Positions 35,720-46,405 of a stretch of DNA of 64,000 nucleotides are shown here, piece by piece (the first letter of the stretch is position 1; each line of letters opens with the position of its first letter). Origin of the DNA: Cycas panzhihuaensis (taxonomy: Eukaryota > Cycadophyta); the NCBI GenBank assembly GCA_023213395.1, contig CM041465.1, positions 129,587,741 to 129,651,740 on the forward strand, written 5' to 3'. The notes under the pieces are model-generated. The model worked only from the letters and a program-made list of their open reading frames with translations. It had not been told where the DNA came from and searched no databases. A program made the position numbers and the translations under genes.

Positions 35720-36247
35720 TGTTAAACCTTATGTTTATATGTTAAGCTAATGTGCTTTATCAATGTTGTATTATTGTACTTTATGGGGTGAATTATCATT
35801 TAAGTGATAAAGTGCACACCCACATTCTTTCCTAGTGACATGACATTGTGACTTAAGAGTCAAAGTGATCCGTATGCACTTTTGTTCACTTGAGAGCCCA
35901 AAGGATATATGTACTACATGGAAGAGGTGTTGCTTGGATGTTTGACACTTGTCAAACATCCAACACCTTGGGTCTCTCTTCCAACTCTATATATTGAGAC
36001 CAATTCTCATGTATCTCATATGGAGTGTGAGTAACACTGTTATATTGCTAATTTGCTAATCAAGCTATCATTCATATTTGGAGATTGGACCAATTCCATC
36101 TCCTCCATATTGGTATTATTGTAGCTTAAGTTTTGTTATCTTGCTCATTTTAATATTTCTTCACTTAAATGCTAATCGTCTCACTTCATTAGTAGATTGT
36201 TACTTTTCTAGATCCTATTTCTTGTAGGTTGAATGCCCTTTCTAACA
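35720..36247 (+). repeat. Copia-B 3' LTR
   Basis: 528 bp, pairs with 26097-26617. The junction is bracketed by arms CTTAACATTATAAA (35692-35705) and TTTATATGTTAAG (35734-35746), 13 pairs with one bulged base. Confidence 0.95.
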
Positions 36248-36423
36248 TTTAAGTGACTCAAATATCTTGTTTGCTTGTGTGCTCCAGTTGAAGGTGTTTT
36301 TCTTCAATAAGATTGTCAAAGTATGGTTAAGTTGGCCTAATCTTTGACAAAACATTTATAAAATTTGCTTAAACTTAAGAATCCTCTTAGTTTGAATATG
36401 TTTTTGGGAATTGGGTAGTTTAA
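36248..36423 (-). pseudogene. Chromovirus RT thumb/connection piece
   Basis: The minus strand reads YPIPKNIFKLRGFLSLSKFY near 36350-36415, the classic Gypsy RT segment after the palm, then LTILLKKNTFNWS-like sequence toward 36253. It is bounded by Copia-B on the left (TTTAA duplication) and Copia-D on the right. Confidence 0.82.
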
Positions 36424-36716
36424 TGTGAGGGAAAAAGTTAAGCACCATATGTAAAACGAGGAGGAAAAACACCAATATATGCAGTAGAATTAGTGTACTA
36501 GCCAAAGAATAATTGGTATTCAATGACTAAGAGTTTCAACATAGACGTATATATATAGGTTTATGCTTGTTCATGTTGGACACTTGTTAACCACACTAGA
36601 AGTATCCAACTAACCTACACAAAGAATTATAACTCATGTCATCAAATCTTAACCCTATACAGTATAATGATGTATAATAAAATAGCATATAATACATTAA
36701 ACATTAATTAACTCTA
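36424..36716 (-). repeat. Copia-D 3' LTR
   Basis: It begins TGTGAGGGAAAAAG on the plus strand and matches 58470-58741 (shared CAAAGAATAATTGGTATTCA). The right edge is within a few bases of 36716, next to the minus-strand purine tract TTTGGGAGAAGC. Confidence 0.82.
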
Positions 36717-36979
36717 ATGCTTCTCCCAAATCTTTACTTCGTTGGCTTTCACACCAAGATCACCTTTGAACTTTTTAAATTTCTTTCGTGCTAGTGTTAC
36801 GGTGAAGATATTTGCCAACTTTTTATTTATATGCCTATAGACCATTTTGGATTTACTTCCTAATAAAGTGATGATGAACCTTTATGTGTTTGGTGCACAT
36901 GCATCAAACACAAGGTTCTTGACTATCTTCAATGTACTTTGATTGTCACATATAACTTTGTGGCATCTTCTTCATGAAG
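36717..36979 (-). pseudogene. Copia-D RNase H end
   Basis: The minus strand reads LYVTIKVH-like, then TLCLMHVHQTHKGSSS-like frames that correspond to the C-D-N-Q...HARTKHIE ending of Copia RNase H, in shifted frames. Cut at 36979 by Gypsy-F. Confidence 0.7.
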
Positions 36980-37867
36980 TGTGTGTGGGCGCTAATGATA
37001 CAATTTTGTAAAGGATTTTCATTTTTGGAATATGATTAAATTGTGGTTAGTGGTTGGGATTGCAAGTGGATTGTAGTTTGGGCCGGGGTCGCGAGGAGAT
37101 CGTGGTTTGGGTCGGGAACGCGAGCAAATTGTGGTTCAGGTCGAGATTGCGAGCAGATTGCAGTTCGAGTTGAGATCGCGAACAGATCGTGGTTCGGGTC
37201 GAGATTGCGAGCAGATTGCAGTTCAAGTCGGGATTGCGAGCATATTACAGTTCGAGTTAGGATTGCGAGTAGATTGTAGTTCTGGCGCGGATTGTGAGTA
37301 GATCGTGGTTCGGATCGGAATTGCGAACAGATCATGGTTCGGGCCAAGATTGCGAGCAGATTGTAGATGGGACCAAGATTGCGAGCAGATCATGGTTCAG
37401 GCTAGGACTGCAAGCAGATCACAGTTTGGGTCAAGGTTGCGAGCAAATCGCAGTCACCTGCAAGTACAAGTTGATCGTAGAATACAATTATGAACAAATT
37501 GTAATTTAAGGTTACGATATGTTAATAATCCTTTTTGAACACATCGGTGGACTAACTGTTGTGTCAATTGTAACTTATAATGGTTGAGACCATTGGAAAT
37601 TATGAGGATGTAATGGCAAAAGGGAAGGGATGATGTAACTGTAGGTAGATAGAGAAGTATAGGTTTATAATTGTAAATCTTTGGTGTAAGCTTGATTAAG
37701 CCGTCGACTTTCAATGTACTACTGAGCCTGCGCTTGGTTGTAAGAGGACTAGACGCAATTCCCTATCTTAATGATATTATGTTTTGTATCATATTGGTGT
37801 CCTTTGTGCTTGCCTTATTCATTGAAGAGCGTCTTGGCGAATGAATAGGTGCACGACACAACACACA
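36980..37867 (+). repeat. Gypsy-F 5' LTR
   Basis: Pairs with 46406-47223; both share AATGATACAATTT and AGGATTTT near the start, the 29-bp array, and GAATAGGTGCACG-like ends. Two extra 29-bp units explain most of its greater length. Confidence 0.9.
37059..37464. repeat. 29-bp minisatellite in Gypsy-F 5' LTR, 14 units
   Basis: Fourteen contiguous units of exactly 29 bp, consensus beginning ATTGCGAGCAGATTGCAGTT. Units vary at C/T and G/A positions but none has an indel. Open frames across it on both strands are by-products of the repeat. Confidence 0.95.
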
Positions 37868-38062
37868 TTGGTTCCGTTGCCTAATGAAATTCGAACGACT
37901 CAAAATTATTAGAATGGATAGAGCCACGTAAATAACAGGACCTCTTCCATGCCACCTAGGGTAGAAAAGGAATTATGAAAGGAACGCGGAGAGTGTTGGG
38001 AGAATGATAGACTTCAGATTGGAGTAAGAAAGTCGAGATTCATAATTACGCCAAGGAAGCAA
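37868..38062 (+). other. Gypsy-F primer-binding site and leader
   Basis: TGGTTCCGTTGCC at 37869-37881 is close to the tRNA-Asp site TGGCGCCGTTGCC, with C-to-T changes. A short leader follows to the first gag-type ATG. Confidence 0.75.
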
Positions 38063-39660
38063 GTGAAGAGGCCACCACTTGCTAACTCGATTAGAGGAAG
38101 AAAATCAAGTAAGGAAGGGGAAAAGCAAACAGAGGCGGAGACACCAGAAGAGTCTATCAATGAAAAGATAATTGAAGTGGAAGGTAGCCAAGCATTGGAA
38201 GAGGATCCTATTGGAATAAAAGCTCAGAAGAGGGAAAGTGATAAAGAATTTGTTGAAGATTTACTAATACAAGAAAGTAAAAACAGTTTGATTGAATTAG
38301 AACTGTATAGTACAACAAATAGAGAGTGGAACCATCATTGGGTGAAAGTTAGAACTCATTTAAGTCATATTTTGAATCCCTTGTTTAAAACTATAATGGC
38401 AAGCTGAGGAGGAAGAGTAGGAGGTGGAAGCACACCGCCAAGAGGGAATTCAGGAGGTGGAGGCTCATCATTAAATCAATCGTTGTTTACCAATGTAGGA
38501 GGAAGCAGTAATCCACCGCTCTAGGGAATGTGCCAAGGAGGTGGACCAGGACCGGTGAGACCCTACATAATTGTACAAAATGATTTTGCCTTTTCGACCA
38601 TACAATTTGATGGATCAACAAAATGAGGAGATTATTTAGCATAATTCAAAAATATGCTAAAAATAAAGAAAGTTACGGATCCACAGGAGATAAAAGCCCG
38701 GTTCTTCTCCACTTTATGGGAAGCAGCAGTTGCGTGGTTCCGGTATGTTGCAACATAGAATCTATCCTGGGACAGATTACAAGACCAATTTTTGGATTGA
38801 TGCCAAAAATTGAGGGACCCTATGGCCATTTTTCAGGCCTTAGAAGAAACAAAGCAATGCCCTGGAGAATCTGTAAATGATTTTGATGGGCAAATGAGAA
38901 TAATAATGAGTAAAATACAGCCAATAACGGCAATTAGTCTGATGTTGGCGATGAAATATTTTGTCCAAGGCCTAATTCCACAATTGAGAGACAAAGTTAT
39001 GTTGCACTCGATGAATAATTATGAACAAGTACGCGAGTTAACTTTGAAGTTTGAGAACTAAATGAAGACTGCATACTCTCAATGGGCAAATCAACAGACA
39101 GGGCAAATGGGTTCAGTTCTTTCTCAACCATCATCAATAATGCAAACATGGGGAACACATTATCAAATGGGAGCAAATTTGAAGATTGAACCATTGAGAA
39201 AAGAAGTGGAAGCATTAAAACAACAACCGCCAGTGACAATATCGACTAATATGTACCAGAACCAAGAGGTGGAGAATTTACGTTTAGAATTAGCTAGGTT
39301 GCGTCTGGAAAAATCACGAGAAAACATATGGTGTCCGCCACCATGCAATCAACAAGGGCATTTGAGGAACAAACACAATAAAGCGCTAGCACGGTGTGAA
39401 TATTGTAGGAAAACAAACCACAATATGTGGGAATGCTTTTCTCGACCTAAGAATGATGTCCACAATGTATTCCTGCAAAAGCCGAAGAAAATAGGAAGGC
39501 AATATAAAGGAAAGACAAAGCCAGTCTGTTGTTTCCTATGCCAAAGATGGGGCCATTTTAGATTGGACTGTTTGTTAGAAAAAAAGGGCGGTGAATTCAT
39601 TTGTGAGAAATGCGGACCGACGAATCACGAGTGAACAAATTGTCCAAAGAATAAAACGCA
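38063..39660 (+). pseudogene. Gypsy-F gag with three zinc knuckles
   Basis: 38063-38407 is an acidic, Lys/Glu-rich N-terminus; a Gly-rich linker follows. The gag body (about 38600-39060) includes KARFFSTLWEAAVAWFR and 38810-39061 (MAIFQALEETKQCPGESVND, YFVQGLIPQLRDKVML). 39062-39634 has a heptad-like charged stretch, then knuckles CEYCRKTNHNMWEC (about 39395-39435), CFLCQRWGHFRLDC (39525-39570) and CEKCGPTNHE at the end. Stops at about 38405, 38625 and 39060 break it. Confidence 0.85.
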
Positions 39661-40490
39661 AAATGCTAACTTGGCTATGATCGTTCCAGATAAAGAATTG
39701 CCCCTCCAATTGCAAATGCGAAGTGGGAAGACAACTTCCACACCTATCCAAGATACCTTTCTGAATCCAACAGTAGAAAAGCAGAGACTCCAAGAAGCCA
39801 TTAAAATCCTGCAACATGCAATGGGCGAGGTGCAGCAAGAAGAAGCTCATTAGGAAGGACGATTTAAAGGGCTAACATACAAGCGACGAGCAACCTTTGA
39901 AAAACTCCAGCCAAAAGAAGGTATGATTCCATGGTTAAGGCTTCAGATGGTTAAGGATTTATTAATTGAACTAGGAGTCTCAATTCCTTTTGTGGCGGTA
40001 TTCAATTGGTGGGAAGCTGGCTATGTTCAGCAATTGATTTTAGATCAGATAGAAAAACCTGTCATGAGAGCTGTTAAAGAAAAAGGGGTTGATCGAAGGG
40101 CGCCAATGATTATTTTTGGAACGATGCTATGTAAAATAATCATGAATGGAGGATCAATAGTTAACGTGCTCCTGGAGTCTTCTTGGATTGAATTAGGAAG
40201 GCCAGAAATGATAGCCCCAAATTATTCAATTAGATTGGCCAATCAGTTGTAGGTGAGACCAATGCGAACATTAATGAATGTGTCGACCATGGTTGCAAGA
40301 ATCACTGACCTATTGGATTCTGCGGTGGTGCAAATGCAGAATGAAAGGAGAACGTATCTAGCATTACTGGGTAGACCTTGGTTGTTAGCTACAAAAGCTA
40401 TCCAAGACTAGGGGGAATTCACATTTACATTGAAAGCGAGAAATAAAGCTATGACTTTGCCATTATGTTCAGATGGCCCTCAGATTGAGA
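39661..40490 (+). pseudogene. Gypsy-F protease region
   Basis: 39923-40252 reads MIIFGTMLCKIIMNGGSIVN, VLLESSWIELGRPEM. This is the position and shape of a Gypsy protease loop, with NGGS in place of a D-S/T-G triad. About 40290-40430 adds LLGRPWLLATKAIQD, the typical end of the fold. Catalysis would be lost with the Asp. Confidence 0.65.
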
Positions 40491-41450
40491 AGATAGCTGA
40501 TAAAGAAAGGGCATCATCTACAACTGTGGGATCATAACCCACTGTAAGCCCATGTTCGGAAGTTGTTTATCAACTTCAAACAAATATACCAAGTAATGCA
40601 TCACCAACATACATGATGAATTGGTTGCAAAATTCTTGGGGAGAAATTGAATCTGCTCCTTGCTACAAGCTGGAAGCATGTATGGACTCTTCGGAATCAG
40701 ATGACCTAACAAAAAAGGAAGCGACAAAGAGCACAAGAAGCATGGAAGAGTGTTTTAAAAAAGGAAATAAGTTCTAGGGTCAAGCAAATCAACCAAACAA
40801 CCATATAAAATATTGTACTCAATTGTTAACAAGTAATAATGAGCATAAAGATTTTTGTTACTTGTTTTCATTGTCGCTTGAAGGCCAAGCTGCAACATGG
40901 TTTTCGATTTATGGTAGCAAATTTAGATTATTGAATGAACTGTGTAAAAATTTCCTATTAAGATTTCAAAAACAAGACAATGAGTTGCCAGTATTTTGAT
41001 ATAATGATGACCCTTTGATGCATATAAGGAAATGCGAATAAATTTTGGAAAAGAAGCAAGTTTTGAAAAGTGAATGGGTGCGAAGATGGGCCCAGACTCT
41101 TGAGGAATTTCAGGTTTGTGGTACAACCGGTGTGAGAAAATGAAGCTGATAGAATGGGATTCACTTAGTAAACAGTTCTGTAAAGATTTTTTTCATGAGT
41201 CAGGGATTTAAAAATTAATGAGCACCTCTGAAATTAGAATTAAGTAAAGTTGCAATCAAATTGAAGTAACACAGAAGGATGACGAATTTCCTGGTGAATA
41301 TTCCAATGTGGAATATGGAAATAGAGTAATTGATCAAACACCACCATATATGTTGAATGAAGATGGCAAAACGGTGCAGAGTGAATAATTGAAAATACAA
41401 CAAATAAATTTGGGCACGGAAGAACATCCCCATATGATCTCAATAGGAGT
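40491..41450 (+). pseudogene. Gag-like block between Gypsy-F protease and RT
   Basis: Frames here resemble a retrotransposon gag body rather than protease or RT. About 40860-40975 reads FSLSLEGQAATWFSIYGSKF and LLNELCKNFLLRFQ; about 41110-41210 reads WYNRCEKMKLIEWDSLSKQF and CKDFFHES. Both match the pattern small-aliphatic, A-x-x-W, then W/L-x-x-L-x-x-x-F-x-x-x-F of gag. The usual content here is a short linker. It could be an extra domain of this lineage or a rearranged second gag. Confidence 0.5.
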
Positions 41451-42400
41451 TTATTGGGACAAGGATATTGTTCGACAAGCCATAAGTTTGTTTTCAGAAT
41501 ACAAAGATGTTTTTGCCTGATCTTACTAAGACTTGAAAGGGATACCACTAGAACTGGGAGAGCATCGAATTGAATTAATAGAAGGAACAAAACCGATACA
41601 CTAGCGTCCTTATTAGATGAATCTAAAATATAAGGAAAAAGCGAAGGCAGGATTGGACAAGTTATTAGAAGTCAGATATATTTTTGAGGTCGAGACCAGC
41701 GAATGGGTAAGTCCAGTGGTGGTGGTACCCAAAAAGAATGGGAACCTTCATGTCTGCATGGATTATAGAGCTCTTAACAAAGCAACACCAAGAGACCCAT
41801 TTCCAATACCATTTACAGAGGATATTCTCAAAAAGGTAGCAAGCCATGAAATATACTTGTTCACGGATGGTTTCAGCGGATACAACTAGGTGAAAATTGC
41901 AGAATAGGACCAGCGGAAGACAACTTTTGTCACTGAATGGGGGATATACGGGTACAAGGTTATGCCCTTCGAACTAACAAATGCATCGGTCACCTTTCAG
42001 AGAATAATTCTATTAATAATTTTCGGAAGGCAATTGGTAAGTCAATTGAAGTGTTTTTAGATGATTGGATGCTGTATTCATTGTTAAAAAATCATCTGGT
42101 AAACCTGAGATCAATGCTAGAAATGTGCCAAAAGAGCAAACTTTGCTTAAACCCAACAAAATGTACGTTTTTAGTTTTGTTTGGATCTCTCTTAAGGTAT
42201 ATTGTAAGCAAGGATGGTCTACGAACAGACCTAGGCAAAGTGACAATAATTTTGAAATTCTTAGTACCTAAACCAACGAAGCAGGTAAATGCCTTTTTGG
42301 ATATGATAGGGTATTATCGGAAATTTACTAAAGGATACACACATATTGCAAATCCTTTACAAAAATTGCTCAAGAAAAAAATAGCCTGGGAATGGGATTT
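41451..42400 (+). pseudogene. Gypsy-F reverse transcriptase
   Basis: 41617-41889 reads VSPVVVVPKKNGNLHVCMDY, then RALNKATPRDPFPIPFTED and IYLFTDGFSGYN. A frame change follows in the KVMPF region, then 42040-42075 gives EVFLDDWMLYS, the active site with FLDD. 42280-42390 gives VNAFLDMIGYYRKFTKGYTH and IANPLQKLLKKK. Apart from a frameshift near 41960-42020 and scattered stops it is well kept. Confidence 0.88.
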
Positions 42401-42830
42401 GCGACAGCAATTAGTATTTGAATTGTTAAAGAAGAAAATTGCAGAAGCCCCTATTTTGAGATTTTCGGATTGGGACCAACCATTCCATGTACATGTTGAT
42501 GCTTTATTGATGGCAATAGGATGTGTCTTAACTCAACTTGGTAACAATAATATAGACCTGCCTATTCACTTTGCCAGTAGGAAATTGACCACTGCGGAAC
42601 GGAACTACTTAGTCACAGAGCGGGAAGGCCTAGGCATGGTTTATGCCTTGTAGAAATTCAGCCATTATTTATTAGCTAACCCGTTCATCTTTTATGTAGA
42701 TCATCGGGCCTTGAAATATTTCATGAATAAACCTATTTTGCAAGGTAGAATCAGCAGATGGTTGATGTTGTTTTAGTAGTTCAATTTCAAAATTATAGTA
42801 AAAAAAGCGGACAAACATACGATACAAGAT
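42401..42830 (+). pseudogene. Gypsy-F RNase H
   Basis: ILRFSDWDQPFHVHVDALLM (about 42455-42515), PIHFASRKLTTAERNY (42560-42605) and EREGLGMVYAL run to a stop at 42653. YVDHRALKYFMNKP follows at about 42695-42740. It degrades the RNA strand after copying. Confidence 0.85.
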
Positions 42831-44232
42831 GTGCTTTCAAGAGAAGCAGAAGGAGAACCAGCCATAGGAATACCAGACAATTTTCCAGATACACAATTGT
42901 TCTCCGTGGAAGCCATATCAAAATGGTATGAAGGGATCGTTGAGTACCTGGCCACTGGACAAACATTGAAAGGATTAGAGCGAGTTGAACGACAAAGTTT
43001 TATTCGTAAAACTTTTTTGTTTCAATTGGTACGAGGAATGTTATATAAGTTGGGTTCGGATGGTGTGTTACGACGATGTATAATGGAGCATGAGGTGCAA
43101 GGCATCTTGCGGGAAGCACATGAAGGGATTGCGACCAAGCATCAATGAGTGAGACTCACAGTTAGGAAGATTCTGCTAGTAGGTTTTTGGTGGCTGTCAA
43201 TATTTGAGGACACAACAAAATGGATAAAGAGTTGTGATATCTGCCAAAGAGTAGGTAAGCCGGGCAAGAACCATTTTATGCCTCTGCATCCAATCTTGGC
43301 ACAAGCACCCCTTGAAAAATGGGGGTTGGATTTTATTGGACCGAAAGCACCCCAACAAAACATACAAATGCCAGATACATCTTGGTGGGCGCAGACTTTT
43401 TCACAAAATGGACAGAAGCTCGACCTTTTAGACATTGTGATGCAAGAAGTACTGCAAAATTTTTATATGAAGACATTATTGTCCGTTTTGGTTGCCCATT
43501 AGAATTGGTATTAGATTAGGGTAGTAGTTTTCTAAACAGTACTATAAAATATTTAACAAATGAATTTACGATCCAACATTTTCAATCTTCCTCCCCTATT
43601 ACCCTAGAGCCAATGGTCAACTAGAAAGCACTAACAAAATTCTGAAGATAGCCTTATCTAAAATCTACAATGAAGGGAGAATAGATTGGGTGGAGCGATT
43701 GCATTTTGTTCTTTGGGCAGATAGGACAACGATCAAGCGGCCACATAAACAGACACCTTTTCAGTTGGTGTATGGATTAGAAGCAGTACTTTCATTAGAA
43801 TTTCAAGTGGAAAGCTTTCGAGTTGCCATACAATTGCGGATGAACGAGCAGGACTCATGGAATGTAAGAATCATAGAGCTGTTGAAGTTGCATGAAAAAA
43901 GGGCACGAGCACTGTGGGAATTAAGAACTGAAAACAAACAATGGAAGGCCTGGCACGATCGACATATAAGAACACTGCAATTCCACGAGGGTGATTTGGT
44001 ATTAATGTATGATAACAAATTTTGTACAAAACTAGGGAAACTGAAGCTACGCTGGTTAGGACCGTATAAAGTAATATGCATTGGTAGGAATGGGGCAGTC
44101 GAACTCGGACAACTCGACGGGAGAATACTGACAAAGACGGTAAATGGTAGTAGGCTAAAACCTTATACCATGAGATTAAAAAAAAAAAAAAAATTTGATG
44201 CAAAACATAGGTTAGTAATTGCATCATCATGA
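42831..44232 (+). pseudogene. Gypsy-F integrase
   Basis: 42831-43148 is the linker with VLRRCIMEHEVQGILREAHE, the HHCC histidines. 43149-43502 has CDICQRVGKPGKNHF, the cysteines, then KWGLDFIGPKAPQQ at the core start. A frame change gives VGADFFTKWTEARPF. 43690-44232 is open for 180 residues and covers the core end and C-terminal domain (TPFQLVYGLEAVL, GDLVLMYDNKF, LRWLGPYKVICIG). An oligo-A run near 44168-44182 ends it. Confidence 0.87.
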
Positions 44233-44672
44233 GAAGGCGATAGTGCGAAGATGATTAAAAGGCAATCCCAAGAAAATAATTAAAAGGCGATCATGGGAAG
44301 ATAATTAAAGGGCGATTGTGATTAAAAGGCGTAATTACCGTCATCATTAATAGACGACATTGTGGCGGAGTAATTAAGGTTGCACAAATTTAGAAAGGCG
44401 ACCGCTATTAAGGTGGACGTGATCGCAATCTACAATGATTGCCTTTCCATGATTGCGACAAGACGGAAAGGGGATAGGCACATTTAATGGACAAGCTGTG
44501 AATTAGTTATACCAAGACCAAGAACCAAGGGTGTAGGAACCTGCGCAAGGAAGGAAGAACGGAAGGAAGCAAACAATGGCAACGGATGATGGTCACTTTC
44601 TGAGAATCAGATGATGAGCAAATTCAAAGACAATGGCGAGAGATAAAACTGGAAGATGAATGCAAGAGGAAG
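44233..44672 (+). other. Spacer with short imperfect GAAGAT-ATTAAAAGGCGAT repeats
   Basis: About 44230-44400 contains repeated ATTAAAAGGCGAT-type phrases (44257, 44279, 44306, 44321), irregular in spacing. No coding motif. It lies between pol and the downstream frames. Confidence 0.6.
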
Positions 44673-45293
44673 ATGATTGCTGCAAGATTTGACTGGTATG
44701 TACTGGTCAAAGTCCTTCCTAATGTATACAACTTTTTGTCAATAGCAATGGCGTTGGTGATGCGGCAACCATCCTTGTTAGATTGTTCAACAGAAGCAAC
44801 TGCAAAAATAATAGGGTTACCAAATGAGGGACCAGGCATTCCCAAGGATAAACAGATATCCAGGGAACAAGCCGCACAAGAAATCAGAGCCAAAGAATCA
44901 GACGTATCCACTTTAGGAATTCGAATTTTGGGCATCTCATCCAAAGAAATGCATTGGATAACTCACTTTGTATTTACAAGAGTTATCCTTGGCCAAAAGA
45001 ATTCATTTGTGCCTACTCATTTACGAACAATGTTGATTAGAGTTACAGAGGGCCAAAAATTTAATTGGGCCAAATTTGTAGTTGCCAAATTCTCAAGAAA
45101 TTTGGAGGCAGTAAAAGGTGCTACTCAATTTGTTTTATTTTTCTATCCTACCTTGTTTCAAGGGTTGCTATTTTCACAATGTCCAAGAATTCAGTTACCA
45201 GTGGTTGTAGAAGGACAACCTCTTCTGGCCAAATGGACAAAGTTATACTCAAGGGATCGAGGACGAGGTCCTTCACAATTAGCAGAGTTATAG
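44673..45293 (+). pseudogene. Gypsy-F additional frame 1, plant-transposon-protein-like
   Basis: A 206-residue open frame downstream of pol on the same strand. It contains STLGIRILGISSKEMHWITH, then RTMLIRVTEGQKFNWAKFVV and FSRNLEAVKG. This resembles the putative plant transposon protein domain found in extra frames of Athila/Tat-type Gypsy elements; function unknown. Residues 13-45 are hydrophobic-rich, but no clear signal peptide is seen. The start at 44673 is the first ATG of the open run and may not be the true start. It is the longest uninterrupted non-pol frame in this element. Confidence 0.45.
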
Positions 45294-46200
45294 AAACAAG
45301 TTAGTGGTTGGCTTCATTTATAGTAGCAGGCTAGGACTCCCCAGTCGTCTCCAAAAGTAGAAGAAGAAGTGGAGGAAAAATCATGGATAGAGGAAATGTC
45401 GCGGAACCTAGTAGGAGGGCAAGACCAGAGGCAAAGAAAAAAGAAGAATTTGAAGATAGAAATAAGAGAAGGGAAGCAAAAACTAGGAGAGGAACCTGCC
45501 ATAGGGAAAGAGGAACCATAACAAGGATAGAAAAATCTAAAGAATGGTTGAGCCTTTGAAGTATGAAGAAGAGGAAAAACAGAAAAGGAGGAGGCTGGTA
45601 GCTGAAAAGAGGCGACAAGAAATTTTAGAGGCATTGAACAATCAAGCACTGGAAGTAGAGTTCAATCAATCAGAGGAATACTTAGGGGAGGGTCTTGATC
45701 CGTTGAATTGTGACCTGCAGGATGTCTCCCAATGGAAGACTTCCGTTTTGGTCAGAGTGACAAGGCAGCTCGTAATAGAGTTGGAACAAAGGTATAGAAG
45801 ACCATCGCCAAATATGCAGAGAATTCAGAACTTGGAAGACAAATTGGTAGCAACAGAGGCTTAGCTGGAATTTTTAAAGGAATTTATTCTGCTTTGGGTC
45901 AAAGATACTGATGGGATTCCAACGAAAGTGCAAGCATTTAAAAGTTGCTTCCAACAAGAAATTCCTCCAGGGTTACACGGTGTAATTCTTAAATTAGGCG
46001 CTTGGATATTGGAAATTGAGGAGGCAGAACATGCAAATAAATTTTGGTCAAAAAGTTATCACCTACAACAGGACTTGTTGAGAATGGAGAAGTTATACGA
46101 TGAAGCAAAGGAGGAAATTTTGAAGCTGCACAAAGGGGAAAACCGACATTGGCACAATTGGATGCGTTAAGAGATGCCGCGATCCTTGTGGACCATTATC
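45294..46200 (+). pseudogene. Gypsy-F additional frame 2, charged coiled-coil-like
   Basis: After a stop at 45293 a Lys/Glu-rich stretch continues in the first frame to about 45520. 45544-45864 then opens in another frame (EEEEKQKRRRLVAEKRRQEI, then LEQRYRRPSPNMQRIQNLED), and 45928-46170 continues it (LRMEKLYDEAKEEILKLHKG). Heptad spacing of Leu/Ile and the charge pattern suggest a coiled coil. No family is recognised. It may be the C-terminal half of one long downstream protein together with frame 1. Confidence 0.4.
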
Positions 46201-46405
46201 GGTCATAGGGAATTCAAATTCCGTCGACTGCTGCACGACCAGATGCGAATTATATCCGTTAAACAATGAACCGGTTGCGCAAAGAATTGAAGGAAATATG
46301 AACAATTAAATAATTGTTATTTTTTTGAGGTGGGGGGGGGGGGAGAGGAATAGGAAACATTTTATGAACAAGTAAGGATACTTGTTGATTTTGTGACGAG
46401 GGAGA

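Larger units (their letters stand above)
26097..36247 (+). mobile_element. Copia-B, full-length Copia retrotransposon carrying Copia-N
   Basis: LTRs lie at 26097-26617 and 35720-36247, flanked by the perfect duplication TTTAA (26092-26096 and 36248-36252). The primer site TGGTATTAGAGC is at 26620-26631 and a G-rich tract at 35711-35719. Gag, protease, integrase, RT and RNase H follow in Copia order from 31905 to 35510. The leader is split by Copia-N at 27675-30931. The chromovirus frame interrupted here resumes in the same frame at 36253. Confidence 0.95.

Noticed and set aside
37036-37509. Several overlapping repetitive proteins on both strands
   Set aside because: They are translations of the 29-bp minisatellite inside the Gypsy-F LTR; the same happens at 46259-46865.
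44168-44182. Oligo-A run as a poly(A) tail of a retrocopy
   Set aside because: It lies inside the continuous Gypsy-F integrase frame (a Lys run), with no flanking duplication.
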